DNA of 51,469 nucleotides from Desulfuromusa sp. (lineage in GTDB: Bacteria; Desulfobacterota; Desulfuromonadia; Desulfuromonadales; Geopsychrobacteraceae): positions 1-51,469 of the forward strand of contig JAKIUD010000017.1 of assembly GCA_021647765.1 (NCBI GenBank), given 5' to 3'. A program made the translations under genes and the position numbers. Positions 25,745 through 34,925 of the stretch are shown in pieces. The notes beneath the pieces were generated by a model, which saw only the letters and a list, made by a program, of their open reading frames with translations, was not told where the DNA came from and ran no database searches. The stretch's first letter is position 1, and every line of letters starts with the position of its first letter.

Positions 25745-27970
25745 ATGGCAAAGATTACCTGGTCCGAAATTGATGAAGCACCTGCATTGGCGACCTACGC
25801 TTTTCTGCCGATCGTGCGAGCCTTTTGCAAGGGAACTGGTGTTGGCGTTGAGACTACGGATATCTCCCTGTCTGGACGTATCCTCGCAAATTTTCCGGAG
25901 AATTTGACTGAAGAGCAGAAAGTTGCCGACAACTTGGCAGCGTTGGGTGAACTGGTTCAAAAACCTGAAGCTAACATTATCAAACTTCCGAATATCAGTG
26001 CTTCTGTACCTCAATTGCAAGCAGCAATCGCTGAATTGCAGGAGAAGGGTCATGACATTCCCAGCTATCCTGAAGAGGCGACAACCGATGCAGAAATTAA
26101 GTTGCAAACTCGCTATGCTAAGTGTCTCGGTTCTGCGGTTAACCCGGTTCTGCGTGAAGGAAATTCGGATCGCCGTGCTGCCGCCGCGGTGAAAAAATTT
26201 GCCCAGAAAAATCCACATCGGATGATGCAAGACTGGCCTGCTCCAGGCACTTCTAAGTGTCGTGTCGCTCACATGGATCATGGCGATTTCTATGAGACTG
26301 AAAAATCGGTCACTATGGAGAAAGCTGATACTGTCAAGATTCAATTTGTTGACGAAGCGGGTCATATCACCGTAAAGAAAGACGGTTTGGCTCTGCTGGA
26401 TGGTGAAATTATCGATAGCTCAGTGATGCACGTTGCCGCTCTACGTGAGTTCTATGCCAAGACTGCGCAGGAGGCTAAGGAGAAGGATGTGCTGCTCTCT
26501 CTGCATCTCAAGGCGACGATGATGAAAATTTCCGATCCGATCATGTTTGGTCATGCTGTTTCGGTTTATTTCAAGGATGCTCTTGAGAAACACGCTGACA
26601 CTCTGGCTTCGATTGGGGCTAATCCCAATCTGGGTATGGGCGATATCCTCAATAAGTTGAATAAACTTCCGGCTGATAAAAAAGCTGAGATTGAAGCTGA
26701 TATCAATGCTTGTTATGAAGGTCAGGCTGCTCTTGCGATGGTCGATTCCCGCAAGAACATTACCAACCTGCATGTGCCTAACGATGTTATCGTTGATGCG
26801 TCGATGCCGAATGTTGTTCGTGACGGAGGCCGGATGTGGAACCGGCAGGACGAACTGCAGGATACCATCGCTATGGTTCCGGATCGCTGCTACGCTACTA
26901 TCTACCGCGAAATTATTGAAAATGCCAATAAAAACGGTCAGTTCAATCCGGCCACCATGGGGAGTGTTGCCAACGTTGGTCTGATGGCGCAAAAAGCCGA
27001 AGAATATGGCTCTCACGACAAGACTTTTGAAGCTCCATCGGCAGGTAAGTTTCAGGTTGTTAACTCCGCTGGCGAAGTTCTGATGGAACAGTCGGTTTCC
27101 ACTGGCGATATCTACCGTTCCAGTCAGGCAAAAGATATTCCAATCAAAGACTGGGTCAAGTTGGCTGTTAAACGCGCCAAGGCTTCCGGTGAACCAGCCA
27201 TCTTCTGGCTTGACGAAAAACGTGGTCATGATACTGAGATTATCAAAAAAGTGAATAAGTACCTGCCTGAGTTTGATACTGCAGGCCTCGATATCCGTAT
27301 CATGGATCCAGTCTCCGCAATGAAATTTACCCTCGATCGGGTACGTAAAGGTGAGAATACCATTTCCGTTACTGGTAACGTGCTGCGGGATTACCTGACC
27401 GATCTGTTCCCGATTCTTGAACTAGGGACATCTGCTCGTATGCTTTCCATCGTACCTTTGTTAGCTGGTGGTGGCCTTTTTGAAACGGGTGCTGGTGGTT
27501 CTGCTCCGAAGCACGTGCAACAGTTTCTCAAAGAAGGTCATATCCGTTGGGACTCTCTTGGTGAGTACTGTGCCCTGGTTCCTTCGTTGGAGCAGGCTGC
27601 ATCTGCTGACAATAATCCAAAGGCCGCGATTTTGGCTGAAACTCTTGATGCCGCTATTGGTGAGTATTTGGAAAACCAGAAATTGCCTTCTCGTAAGGTC
27701 AAGGAAATTGACAACCGCGGCGGCACCTTCTACCTCGCTTTCTACTGGGCTCAAGCCCTTGCTGCTCAGGACAAAGATGCTGCTATGAAGGCACGTTTTG
27801 CTGACGTTGCAGCTGAGATTGAGAAGAATGTTGATAAAATCGATGCTGAGCTTATTGATTGTCAGGGTTCCCCGGTTGATATCGGTGGTTACTTCCGCCC
27901 CGATAAAGTCAAAGCTGCAGCAGCTATGCGCCCAAGTACAACTCTGAACGCAATTATTGATGCAATGTGA
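25745..27970 (+). CDS. icd: Isocitrate dehydrogenase (NADP), monomeric type
   Basis: This 741-residue protein is of the large monomeric IDH family (usual length about 740), unrelated in length to the 416-residue dimeric enzyme. It has ITWSEIDEAPALATYAFLPIV at the N terminus. The conserved core includes SAVNPVLREGNSDRR, MDHGDFYETEKSV, VPDRCYATIYREII and ETGAGGSAPKHVQQF. It oxidatively decarboxylates isocitrate to 2-oxoglutarate and makes NADPH in the cytosol. GGAGAGAG lies 6 bases before the ATG. It leads a block with mdh and the 2-oxoacid:ferredoxin oxidoreductase, which would use its product. Confidence 0.97.
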   Translation: MAKITWSEIDEAPALATYAFLPIVRAFCKGTGVGVETTDISLSGRILANFPENLTEEQKVADNLAALGELVQKPEANIIKLPNISASVPQLQAAIAELQEKGHDIPSYPEEATTDAEIKLQTRYAKCLGSAVNPVLREGNSDRRAAAAVKKFAQKNPHRMMQDWPAPGTSKCRVAHMDHGDFYETEKSVTMEKADTVKIQFVDEAGHITVKKDGLALLDGEIIDSSVMHVAALREFYAKTAQEAKEKDVLLSLHLKATMMKISDPIMFGHAVSVYFKDALEKHADTLASIGANPNLGMGDILNKLNKLPADKKAEIEADINACYEGQAALAMVDSRKNITNLHVPNDVIVDASMPNVVRDGGRMWNRQDELQDTIAMVPDRCYATIYREIIENANKNGQFNPATMGSVANVGLMAQKAEEYGSHDKTFEAPSAGKFQVVNSAGEVLMEQSVSTGDIYRSSQAKDIPIKDWVKLAVKRAKASGEPAIFWLDEKRGHDTEIIKKVNKYLPEFDTAGLDIRIMDPVSAMKFTLDRVRKGENTISVTGNVLRDYLTDLFPILELGTSARMLSIVPLLAGGGLFETGAGGSAPKHVQQFLKEGHIRWDSLGEYCALVPSLEQAASADNNPKAAILAETLDAAIGEYLENQKLPSRKVKEIDNRGGTFYLAFYWAQALAAQDKDAAMKARFADVAAEIEKNVDKIDAELIDCQGSPVDIGGYFRPDKVKAAAAMRPSTTLNAIIDAM

Positions 27971-27989
27971 TTAATCATAGGTACTTAGC

Positions 27990-28020
27990 AGGATCGGGAT
28001 AAATAATTTATTCCGATCCT
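27990..28020 (+). other. Hairpin between icd and mdh
   Basis: AGGATCGG (27990-27997) pairs with CCGATCCT (28013-28020), and the inner ATAAA pairs with TTTAT. No U tract follows, so it looks more like a processing or stability hairpin than a terminator in an icd-mdh transcript. Confidence 0.55.
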
Positions 28021-28052
28021 ATTTCAAATTTTCCTAGATAAGGAGAGAGACA

Positions 28053-29042
28053 ATGGCGAGACCTAAAATTTCTTTGATCGGTGGTGGACAAATTGGTGGT
28101 GTTTTAGCTCAACTCTGTGCTTTGCGTGAACTTGGTGATGTTGTTCTGTTTGATATTGTTGAAGGAATGCCCCAGGGTAAGATGCTCGATATTGCTGAAG
28201 TTGCTCGCAATGATCAATTCGACGTAGAGCTTAAGGGAACTAACTCTTACGCCGATATCGCTGGCTCTGACATCGTTATTGTCACCGCCGGTCTACCCCG
28301 TAAGCCTGGTATGAGCCGTGATGACTTGCTTGGTGTGAACGCCAAGATCATGAATCAAGTATCCGAAGGGATCAAAGAGTTTGCTCCTGAGTCCATCGTT
28401 ATCATTATCTCCAATCCACTTGATGCCATGGTTACTCTGTGTCAAAAGGTGACTGGTTTCCCACCTGAGCGTGTTATTGGTCAGGCTGGAGTCCTTGATT
28501 CAAACCGTTTCTGCTCCTTTATTGCCTGGGAGCTCGGTGTGTCGGTTCGCGACGTAAACGCGATGGTTCTTGGCGGTCACGGCGATACCATGGTTCCGAT
28601 CGTACGTTATGCTAACGTCAATGGTGTTCCGGTTATGGAGCAGCTGATCCGTAAGTATGGTGATGAAGCCAAGGCCAAAGAAGTTATGACCGCTATGGTT
28701 GAGCGGACTAAAGCCGCTGGTGGTGAAGTTGTTAAATTGTTGGGTAATGGTTCTGCATTCTACAGCCCTGCATCTTCTGCAATTGCCATGGCCGAAGCGA
28801 TTCTGCGTGACCAGAAACGGGTTCTTCCTGCTTGTGTTCTTCTCAAAGGGGAGTTTGGGGTCGACAACTATTATGTTGGTGTCCCATGTATTCTTGGCGC
28901 TGCTGGTGCCGAGGGTGTTCTCGAATTTGAACTGGACGCTGAGGAACAGGCTTTGTTCGATAATTCTGTCGCAGCGGTCAAAGGTCTGATTGATGAGCTG
29001 CCCAGCATCCTGCCTGACTTGGCAGATGTATTGAACAGCTAA
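28053..29042 (+). CDS. mdh: Malate dehydrogenase
   Basis: This 329-residue protein of the LDH-like malate dehydrogenase type has the Rossmann motif GGGQIGGVLA near the N terminus. The substrate-loop segment is AGLPRKPGMSRDDLL, with DxxLDSNRFCSF and catalytic His176 in GGHGDTMVP. It interconverts malate and oxaloacetate with NAD. GGAGAGAG lies 5 bases before ATG 28053. It follows icd by 82 bp, with a hairpin between, and ends in a strong hairpin at 29072. Confidence 0.96.
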   Translation: MARPKISLIGGGQIGGVLAQLCALRELGDVVLFDIVEGMPQGKMLDIAEVARNDQFDVELKGTNSYADIAGSDIVIVTAGLPRKPGMSRDDLLGVNAKIMNQVSEGIKEFAPESIVIIISNPLDAMVTLCQKVTGFPPERVIGQAGVLDSNRFCSFIAWELGVSVRDVNAMVLGGHGDTMVPIVRYANVNGVPVMEQLIRKYGDEAKAKEVMTAMVERTKAAGGEVVKLLGNGSAFYSPASSAIAMAEAILRDQKRVLPACVLLKGEFGVDNYYVGVPCILGAAGAEGVLEFELDAEEQALFDNSVAAVKGLIDELPSILPDLADVLNS

Positions 29043-29071
29043 CAGAGGCTGAAATAAAGGTTGTGCGCATA

Positions 29072-29105
29072 ACAACAAGGGCAATGGTGACATTGCCCTT
29101 GTTGT
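29072..29105 (+). terminator. Strong hairpin after mdh
   Basis: ACAACAAGGGCAATG (29072-29086) and CATTGCCCTTGTTGT (29091-29105) form a perfect 15-bp stem around GTGA. No long U tract follows, but the stem's stability suggests transcription end or a 3' end stabiliser. Confidence 0.7.
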
Positions 29106-29168
29106 ACGTCAGTCATTGAAAATAGGTTTATAAACATTTTTATCCTGACCCGATCTCTTTATATAAAC

Positions 29169-29197
29169 TTGCATCATGTTTGCCATAGTGCTATATG
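29169..29197 (+). promoter_or_regulatory. Possible sigma-70 promoter for korAB
   Basis: TTGCAT (29169-29174), a 17-bp spacer and TATATG (29192-29197) lie about 88 bp before the korA ATG. Each hexamer has two to three mismatches in its less conserved positions. Confidence 0.4.
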
Positions 29198-29284
29198 AGG
29201 TCGCGTTTGGTGGATAACGATGTTTGATTGCTGCTTTTTTGGCAGCATATTTCTTGAAACATCTCTTTATTAACAGGAGACAGT

Positions 29285-31153
29285 ATGGCAGAGAACGCAA
29301 AACTCACAAGTGCCGAGCAAATTGTCATCAAGTTTACCGGAGATTCCGGTGACGGCATGCAGCTTATTGGAAATCAGCTTACCGCTCTGGCTGCATTGGA
29401 CGGTAATGATGTTAACTCCCTTCCCGATTATCCTTCGGAAATTCGTGCACCTGCTGGCACCATCGCAGGTATCTCTGGATTCCAGATGTGTCTGGGTGAT
29501 CACAAGATCTACACTGCTGGTGATGCACCAGACGTTCTGGTTGCATTCAATCCGGCAGCAGTCAAGCACAGTGCCAAGTTTGTTAAAGCGGGTGGAATGA
29601 TCATTACAAACTCCGACTCTTTCACCGAAAAGGCGTTGGCGAAGGTCGGTTATGAGAGTAATCCACTTGAAGATGGTAGCTTGAAAGGTTACGACGTCAA
29701 AGCAATTCCAATGTTCACCCTGGTGCGTGAAGCTCTAAGCGAGATGGAAATGCCGATTGCGGCAAAGGATCGTTGTAAAAACTTTTTTGTCATGGGTGTT
29801 TTGTGCTGGTTGTTTAATAAAGAGAAACAGTTAGTTCTCGATTTTATCCAGGAAAAATTTGGCCCCAAAGCAAAGAAACCACTGTTGAAAGTTGCTCAAG
29901 CCAATACCATCGCTTTTAAAGCAGGTCTGAACTACGCGGAAACAACGATCATGTTTCAGGAACGCTATGACCTGGGAGCGGCACAGATCGAAAAGGGACT
30001 CTATCGTAATATCACCGGTAACGATGCGGCCGCTCTTGCAATAGCTGCTGCAGGTGAGAAGGCTGGTTTGACACCTTTTATCGGTTCTTATCCCATTACT
30101 CCTGCAACTGATTTACTTCACTATGCCTCTGAGTTTAAGGATGTTGGTCTGGTCACCATGCAGATGGAAGATGAAATTGCTGGCATCTGTGCTGCTGTCG
30201 GTGCTTCCTGTGCTGGGGCTCTGGCATTTACAACCACTTCTGGCCCTGGCCTGGCACTGAAAACCGAAGCGGCAGGGATGGCAATCATTCTGGAAGTTCC
30301 GTTGGTCATTGTTAATGTTCAGCGTGGTGGTCCAAGTACTGGTCTGCCGACAAAAACAGAGCAATCGGACTTGCTGCAGTCGATGTTCGGTCGTAATGGT
30401 GACAGCTATATGCCAATCATTGCGGCGAATAGTCCGGCTGATTGCTTTGATGCGACTTATCAGGCGGCTAAAATTGCGCTGAAATATCGGACTCCGGTTA
30501 TTGTTCTGACCGATGGTTATATTGGTCAGGGAAGTTGTCCATGGAAAGTTCCAAAGATGGCAGACTTGGAAGATCTGACTCCGTATGTCAACTTCTGGGT
30601 TCCTGAAGCGCATCCGGGTGAAGAATACGTTTCCTATAAACGTGATCCAGAAACATTAGCTCGTGATTGGGCTATTCCTGGCACCAAGGGGTGTCAGCAC
30701 CGTATTGGTACATTAGAAAAAGATGAGACTGGCGCTGTTAGTCATGATCCCAAGGTTCATCAGCAGATGACCGAATTTCGTAAAGCCAAGGTTGATAACC
30801 TCGCACAGGTTCTGCCGGGTGTAGAAATTAACGGAAAAGAATCTAATAAGGTTCTGGTTATCAGCTGGGGTGGAACCTTTGGTGCCGTTAAAGGGGCAGT
30901 TGATCGCCTGATTGCGGATGGTAAACCTGTTTCAGGTGTCAACTTGCGTTGGGTCTGGCCATTCCCACCTAACTTGGGTGAAATTATCAGCCGCTTTGAC
31001 AAGATTCTGGTTCCTGAACTCAATATGGGGCAACTGAGCCTGATGCTGCGTGCCAAGTACCTGGCTGACGTTGAATCTCTCTCCAAGGTACAGGGCGACC
31101 CCTTCCGCGAGTATGAGGTTATCGACAAAGTTAACGAAATGTTAGGAGAATAA
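29285..31153 (+). CDS. korA: 2-oxoacid:ferredoxin oxidoreductase, fused gamma-alpha subunit (probably 2-oxoglutarate)
   Basis: This 622-residue protein has an N-terminal gamma-type domain (residues ~10-200: IKFTGDSGDGMQLIGNQ, LPDYPSEIRAPAGT). The alpha domain starts near residue 240 (GNDAAALAIAAAGEKAGLTPFIGSYPITPATDLLHYASEF) and contains QMEDEIAGICAAVGAS. Together with the beta subunit it oxidises a 2-oxoacid with CoA and reduces ferredoxin; the reverse reaction fixes CO2. The icd and mdh neighbours point to 2-oxoglutarate, but the substrate is inferred. No separate delta (ferredoxin) subunit gene is present here. AGGAGA lies 5-6 bases before ATG 29285. Confidence 0.92.
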   Translation: MAENAKLTSAEQIVIKFTGDSGDGMQLIGNQLTALAALDGNDVNSLPDYPSEIRAPAGTIAGISGFQMCLGDHKIYTAGDAPDVLVAFNPAAVKHSAKFVKAGGMIITNSDSFTEKALAKVGYESNPLEDGSLKGYDVKAIPMFTLVREALSEMEMPIAAKDRCKNFFVMGVLCWLFNKEKQLVLDFIQEKFGPKAKKPLLKVAQANTIAFKAGLNYAETTIMFQERYDLGAAQIEKGLYRNITGNDAAALAIAAAGEKAGLTPFIGSYPITPATDLLHYASEFKDVGLVTMQMEDEIAGICAAVGASCAGALAFTTTSGPGLALKTEAAGMAIILEVPLVIVNVQRGGPSTGLPTKTEQSDLLQSMFGRNGDSYMPIIAANSPADCFDATYQAAKIALKYRTPVIVLTDGYIGQGSCPWKVPKMADLEDLTPYVNFWVPEAHPGEEYVSYKRDPETLARDWAIPGTKGCQHRIGTLEKDETGAVSHDPKVHQQMTEFRKAKVDNLAQVLPGVEINGKESNKVLVISWGGTFGAVKGAVDRLIADGKPVSGVNLRWVWPFPPNLGEIISRFDKILVPELNMGQLSLMLRAKYLADVESLSKVQGDPFREYEVIDKVNEMLGE

Positions 31154-31157
31154 GACC

Positions 31158-32159
31158 ATGGCAGAGACTCAACTAACTAAAAAATATTTTGCTTCAGATG
31201 CTGAGGTAAAGTGGTGTCCGGGATGTGGCGATTTCGCTATTATGAATGCGGTACGCAGCGGTATGGTGGCAGCTGGAAAGCCACGTGATGAAGTGGCGAT
31301 TGTTTCCGGTATCGGTTGTTCCAGCCGTTTTCCTTATTATATGGAAACCTATGGTTTTCATACCATTCACGGTCGTGCTGCTCCAATTGCATCTGGTCTC
31401 AAAGTAGCTAATACTGATCTCGATGTCTGGGTTATTTCTGGTGATGGCGATTCTACTGCGATTGGTGGAAATCACTTTATCCATGTTGTTCGCCGAAATG
31501 TAAATCTCAACTATGTTTTGATTAATAATAAGATTTATGGGTTAACAAAAGGTCAGTATTCACCAACTTCAGAAATGGGTCAAATCTCCAAGAGTAGCCC
31601 TTATGGTGTTATTGACTATCCCATGGCACCTGCAAAGGTTGCTCTGAGTCTTGGAGGAACGTTTGTTGCTCGTGGTATTGATAAAAACATGAAGTTGAAT
31701 GAAGAAATCTGTGTACGTGGGGCTTTGCACAAAGGCTTTAGCTTTATGGAAATATTTGCCAACTGTGTTATTTACAATGATGGAGCCCATAATAAACTTG
31801 TTAACAAAGAATCTGGTGCTGACTACCGTATCATTTTGAAGCATGGCGAAAAGATGATCTTTGGTACCGATAACCAATTCTGCCTGATTCAGGATGGCTT
31901 TGCTATCAAAGCAGTGAAAGTCGATAAGACGGATGAGGCTGATATCCTGGTTCATGATGAAAAAAATGCCGAAGTGGCAATCCTTTTGGCAGGTATGCGA
32001 CCTGATGATGGTCTGCCATTAGCATTTGGTATTCTTTATGCTGATGATCGGAAGAAAACCTATGATGATATGGTCTATGAGCAGATTGATGCGATCAAAA
32101 TGAAACGAGGTCGCAGCATGGATGACATCATGCAAGAAGGTCATACCTGGACGGTATAA
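31158..32159 (+). CDS. korB: 2-oxoacid:ferredoxin oxidoreductase, beta subunit (probably 2-oxoglutarate)
   Basis: The 333-residue thiamine-diphosphate subunit has Cys20-x2-Cys23 in KWCPGCGDFAIMNAV and a further Cys in GIGCSSRFP for the 4Fe-4S cluster. The ThDP/Mg motif GDGDSTAIGGNHFIH ... NNKIYGLTKGQYSPTS follows. It starts 4 bp after the alpha subunit stop, with AGGAGA overlapping the end of that gene, so the two are co-translated. Confidence 0.94.
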   Translation: MAETQLTKKYFASDAEVKWCPGCGDFAIMNAVRSGMVAAGKPRDEVAIVSGIGCSSRFPYYMETYGFHTIHGRAAPIASGLKVANTDLDVWVISGDGDSTAIGGNHFIHVVRRNVNLNYVLINNKIYGLTKGQYSPTSEMGQISKSSPYGVIDYPMAPAKVALSLGGTFVARGIDKNMKLNEEICVRGALHKGFSFMEIFANCVIYNDGAHNKLVNKESGADYRIILKHGEKMIFGTDNQFCLIQDGFAIKAVKVDKTDEADILVHDEKNAEVAILLAGMRPDDGLPLAFGILYADDRKKTYDDMVYEQIDAIKMKRGRSMDDIMQEGHTWTV

Positions 32160-32194
32160 TTATTAAATATTTTAGGTCATTTGTTTTATGTCTG

Positions 32195-32227
32195 GCCCCG
32201 GTCGTATTAACGCCCGGGGCTTATTTT
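32195..32227 (+). terminator. Rho-independent terminator after korB
   Basis: GCCCCGG (32195-32201) pairs with CCGGGGC (32214-32220) and is followed by TTATTTT, 35 bp past the korB stop. Confidence 0.85.
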
Positions 32228-32258
32228 GATTTTACAGTTCTTTATAATGGAGATAAAT

Positions 32259-32942
32259 GTGAAGAAAATTCTTATTGTACTATTGGTGTTGTTTTTTGTC
32301 TTTGGCACTGCTTATGCTGAAGATAAATTCAAGACCAAGCAAGAAAAAATTGGCTATGCTATCGGTATGAATATTGGAACCAATATGCTGCAGCAAAAGG
32401 TCGATGTTGATGCCGATCAGCTTGCTGCCGGATTGCAAGCAGTGTTGAAAGGTGAAAAAACAGTTCTCACTCAGGAAGAAATGGGTCAGATTTTAACCGC
32501 CTATCAACAAGAAATGCAGATGAAGCAAATGGCTGAAATGGCCGCTGAAGCTGCAAAAAATGAAAAACTGGCGCAGGAATATTTAGAAAATAATGGCAAG
32601 CAGGATGGGGTGGTTACCCTTGAAAGTGGTTTGCAGTATAAGATTATTAAAGCCGGAACGGGCGCTTCACCAAAAGCAGAATCCAAAGTTCAGGTTCATT
32701 ATAGGGGGACTTTACTTGACGGAACTGAGTTCGATAGTTCATACAAACGTGGTGAGCCTGCCAGCTTTCCAGTTAATGGTGTCATCCCGGGTTGGACTGA
32801 GGCATTGCAGTTGATGAAGGAGGGTGCTAAATGGCAACTGGTGATTCCAGCTTCACTCGCTTATGCAGAGCGTGGAGCACCACCCATGATACCGCCTAAT
32901 GCAACCTTGATTTTTGACGTTGAATTGTTGAAAATACTATAG
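32259..32942 (+). CDS. FKBP-type peptidyl-prolyl isomerase, exported (FkpA/Mip-like)
   Basis: The 227-residue protein has a signal peptide MKKILIVLLVLFFVFGTAYA. A helical N-terminal dimerisation region (residues ~22-118, with the repeated pattern KIGYAIGMNIGTNM and QEEMGQILTAYQQEMQMK) is followed by a C-terminal FKBP domain (~120-225: VQVHYRGTLLDGTEFDSS, GVIPGWTEALQLMKEGAKWQLVIP, IPPNATLIFDVELL). This is the layout of periplasmic or surface Mip/FkpA foldases. The start is GTG 32259, because GGAG lies 6 bases upstream and the signal peptide then begins cleanly. In-frame ATG 32238-32247 starts would precede it. Confidence 0.92.
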   Translation: MKKILIVLLVLFFVFGTAYAEDKFKTKQEKIGYAIGMNIGTNMLQQKVDVDADQLAAGLQAVLKGEKTVLTQEEMGQILTAYQQEMQMKQMAEMAAEAAKNEKLAQEYLENNGKQDGVVTLESGLQYKIIKAGTGASPKAESKVQVHYRGTLLDGTEFDSSYKRGEPASFPVNGVIPGWTEALQLMKEGAKWQLVIPASLAYAERGAPPMIPPNATLIFDVELLKIL

Positions 32943-33021
32943 AATTTAATTTGAAATTTGAATTTTCTTATTGTGTATTGTACTCCAGTAAAGTCTTCAG
33001 CGAAAAAAGTACACAATTAAA

Positions 33022-33111
33022 CTCCCTCTCCCTTGATGGAAGAGGGTTGGGGTGAGTGTGGGTTACCATGAATGCACCCCTCCCCGTAATCCCCTCCCAC
33101 AAGGGGAGGGG
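33022..33111. repeat. C/T-rich intergenic palindromic repeat
   Basis: ACTCCCTCTCCC ... GGGGTGAG and CCCCTCCCacaaGGGGAGGGG (33091-33111) form GC-rich hairpins. The wording resembles the CCCTCTCCC/GGGAGAGGG family seen between genes of many genomes, and a short relative lies near 7903-7931. The 33112-33428 remainder before the NFACT gene holds only a terminator and repeat copy B. Confidence 0.55.
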
Positions 33112-33163
33112 AAAATACTCAAGCAGCTTGAGTGTTGTGCATAATTAGATAGCATTTTATCGA

Positions 33164-33193
33164 CCCTGTCAGTTTAAGTTGGCAGGGCTTTTT
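33164..33193 (+). terminator. Rho-independent terminator between FKBP and NFACT genes
   Basis: CCCTGTCA (33164-33171) pairs with TGGCAGGG (33180-33187), with one G-U pair and an 8-base loop, followed by CTTTTTG. Confidence 0.75.
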
Positions 33194-33206
33194 GTTTTGA
33201 TTTGCT

Positions 33207-33378
33207 CTAAGCACCCATTGTAGTAAACTCGGAACTGTCCCCAGATCCATCGGGGGGTGTCCCGAAGTTTACGAGCCACAAAGAACCGCGGTGGTTCGTA
33301 TTGCAAAAGCCTGTGACCGCCCCCATGTGGGACAGTTCCGCTTTTGCTGGGAATTTCCTTAAACATTGTGCCATTCAG
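33207..33378 (-). repeat. Dispersed terminal-inverted-repeat element, copy B (inverted)
   Basis: Read on the minus strand this repeats the copy A/C interior: GCGGAACTGTCCC, then CAGGCTTTTGC, GTTCTTTGTGGCTCGTAAAC and CTGGGGACAG. Its start, CTGAATGGCACAATGTTTAA, matches the terminal repeat of the other copies. The other end is shorter, with only TTTACTACAATG...TGCTTA recognisable. It lies just before the NFACT gene. Confidence 0.8.
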
Positions 33379-33428
33379 GTTTGCTTTTAACTTGCAGGAA
33401 GATTGACCTTGATGATTATAATGCTGTC

Positions 33429-34853
33429 ATGAAATTAGATTTGATAAAAGATGTTGTTGCCGAATTGGCAGAGTCTTTGGCCGGGGCAAAAGTCTCCAAA
33501 ATATATCAGCCTGCTCCAGACCTGTTGATCTTCAAACTCTGGAATGGACGGGAGACGCTACGCCTGTTGATTTCTACTGAAACCACCAGGAGCCGACTCC
33601 ATTTAACTGAACAGAATTGGTTGAACCCGCACCAGCCACCAAGATTTTGTCAATTACTCCGCGCAAGAATCAGTCGAATTATTTCGCTGCATGTTATTAA
33701 TGATGACCGAATTGTCCAATTTAATTGCACTGGGGCGCAGGGAGACTGCCAGTTGATAGTAGAACTTACTGGTAAAAGCAGTAATTTACTTCTCCTGGAT
33801 GATTCGGGGATGATTATCGATATTTTAAAAAAAATTTCTGGTGAGGACAGAGAGAGACAGATTCTACCTGGTGAAAAATACTTTTTTCCGAGTAAAATAG
33901 TTCCTGAACAAAAAACTGGAAAAGAATTACCACCTCAACAGGAACTAAATTGTTCCTGGAATCAGACTGTCGAAAAACTTTACAGTGGAGTGGAAACTAC
34001 TGAAAATAAAGAAGACTTTTATCGAAAACTGCAACTGACAATCGCTCGGCAAGTCAAAAAATTGCAAAAAAGACTGAAAAATATCCAAAATGATTTGCAG
34101 AAGCAGCAGAATTTCGATTCTGATCGCCAAATGGGGGAGTTATTGCTAGCAAATTTACACTCAATGCGACAAGGAATGGAAAAAATTGATCTGCAGAACT
34201 ATTATTTGCAACCTCCAGAACCGATCAGCATTGCTCTCAATCCACTGCTAAAACCGCAGCAGAACGCGGAAAAATACTTTAAACGTTATAAAAAGGGGCG
34301 TCGAGGGGAGGAGCATAGTCACCGACGCTTGCAGGAAACCCGAACCGAGCTGGAGTGGTTGGGGCAACTTGATTATCAGTTGAAAGATACTGTAAAGAAT
34401 TCCGACATAGAAGAAATAGCCCAGGAACTCAGGGACGTTGGTTTGCTGAAAGAAAAGAATCGCCTCCATACGAAACGGACATTACAACCCTCAAAACCAC
34501 ATGAGGCAACAAGTCCTTCAGGGTTCAAGATTCTTTGGGGGAGAAACAACCGCCAAAACGATGAAATTTCTACAAAAATCCTTAAAAACGGTGACTACTG
34601 GTTCCATGTTCAGCATGCGCCAGGAGCGCATGTTGCTATGAAGATAGGTAACACCAAGATAACCCCTGACAACAAAGATTTAAACTATGCTGCCTCTATC
34701 GCAGCGGGCTACTCAAAGTCAAGGAATGATACTAACGTAGAAGTGATGGTTGCAGAAGCCAAATTTGTCCATAAGCCCAAAGGGTGCAGGCCTGGTCTGG
34801 TTAATGTTTTACAGTATAAAACCCTGACAGTTAAGCCGTTGCGGCTCAATTAG
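33429..34853 (+). CDS. NFACT family protein (RqcH/fibronectin-binding-like)
   Basis: The 474-residue protein has an NFACT-N domain (residues ~1-190; PPRFCQLLRARISRI, and Asp93-Arg94 in DDRIVQF, the pair needed for Ala-tailing in RqcH). A central Lys/Gln-rich coiled coil covers ~195-345. An NFACT-R (DUF814) domain near the C terminus has GFKILWGRNNRQND and WFHVQHAPGAHV. RqcH rescues stalled 50S subunits by adding C-terminal alanines. At 474 residues it is shorter than Bacillus RqcH (about 570), mainly in the middle. ATG 33429 has no good Shine-Dalgarno, but the upstream in-frame extension is unlike the family. Confidence 0.85.
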   Translation: MKLDLIKDVVAELAESLAGAKVSKIYQPAPDLLIFKLWNGRETLRLLISTETTRSRLHLTEQNWLNPHQPPRFCQLLRARISRIISLHVINDDRIVQFNCTGAQGDCQLIVELTGKSSNLLLLDDSGMIIDILKKISGEDRERQILPGEKYFFPSKIVPEQKTGKELPPQQELNCSWNQTVEKLYSGVETTENKEDFYRKLQLTIARQVKKLQKRLKNIQNDLQKQQNFDSDRQMGELLLANLHSMRQGMEKIDLQNYYLQPPEPISIALNPLLKPQQNAEKYFKRYKKGRRGEEHSHRRLQETRTELEWLGQLDYQLKDTVKNSDIEEIAQELRDVGLLKEKNRLHTKRTLQPSKPHEATSPSGFKILWGRNNRQNDEISTKILKNGDYWFHVQHAPGAHVAMKIGNTKITPDNKDLNYAASIAAGYSKSRNDTNVEVMVAEAKFVHKPKGCRPGLVNVLQYKTLTVKPLRLN

Positions 34854-34882
34854 AGGTTTTCTGTGGACACGGACGTTTTTAG

Positions 34883-34911
34883 TTGCAAAGGGAAAATCCA
34901 TTTGCTATAAA
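34883..34911 (+). promoter_or_regulatory. Promoter of tRNA-Leu
   Basis: TTGCAA (34883-34888), 17-bp spacer and TATAAA (34906-34911) end 14 bases before the mature tRNA, an ordinary sigma-70 arrangement. Confidence 0.65.
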
Positions 34912-34925
34912 AACTCTCGCTTCAT

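Noticed and set aside
26441..27229. 262-codon open frame opposite icd
   Set aside because: It is antisense to a well-conserved enzyme, and no domain or ribosome site is seen.
29220..29275. Sigma-54 site (TGGCAGCATATTTCTTG) before korA
   Set aside because: The downstream TTGC element is out of register with the GG, so the spacing rule fails.
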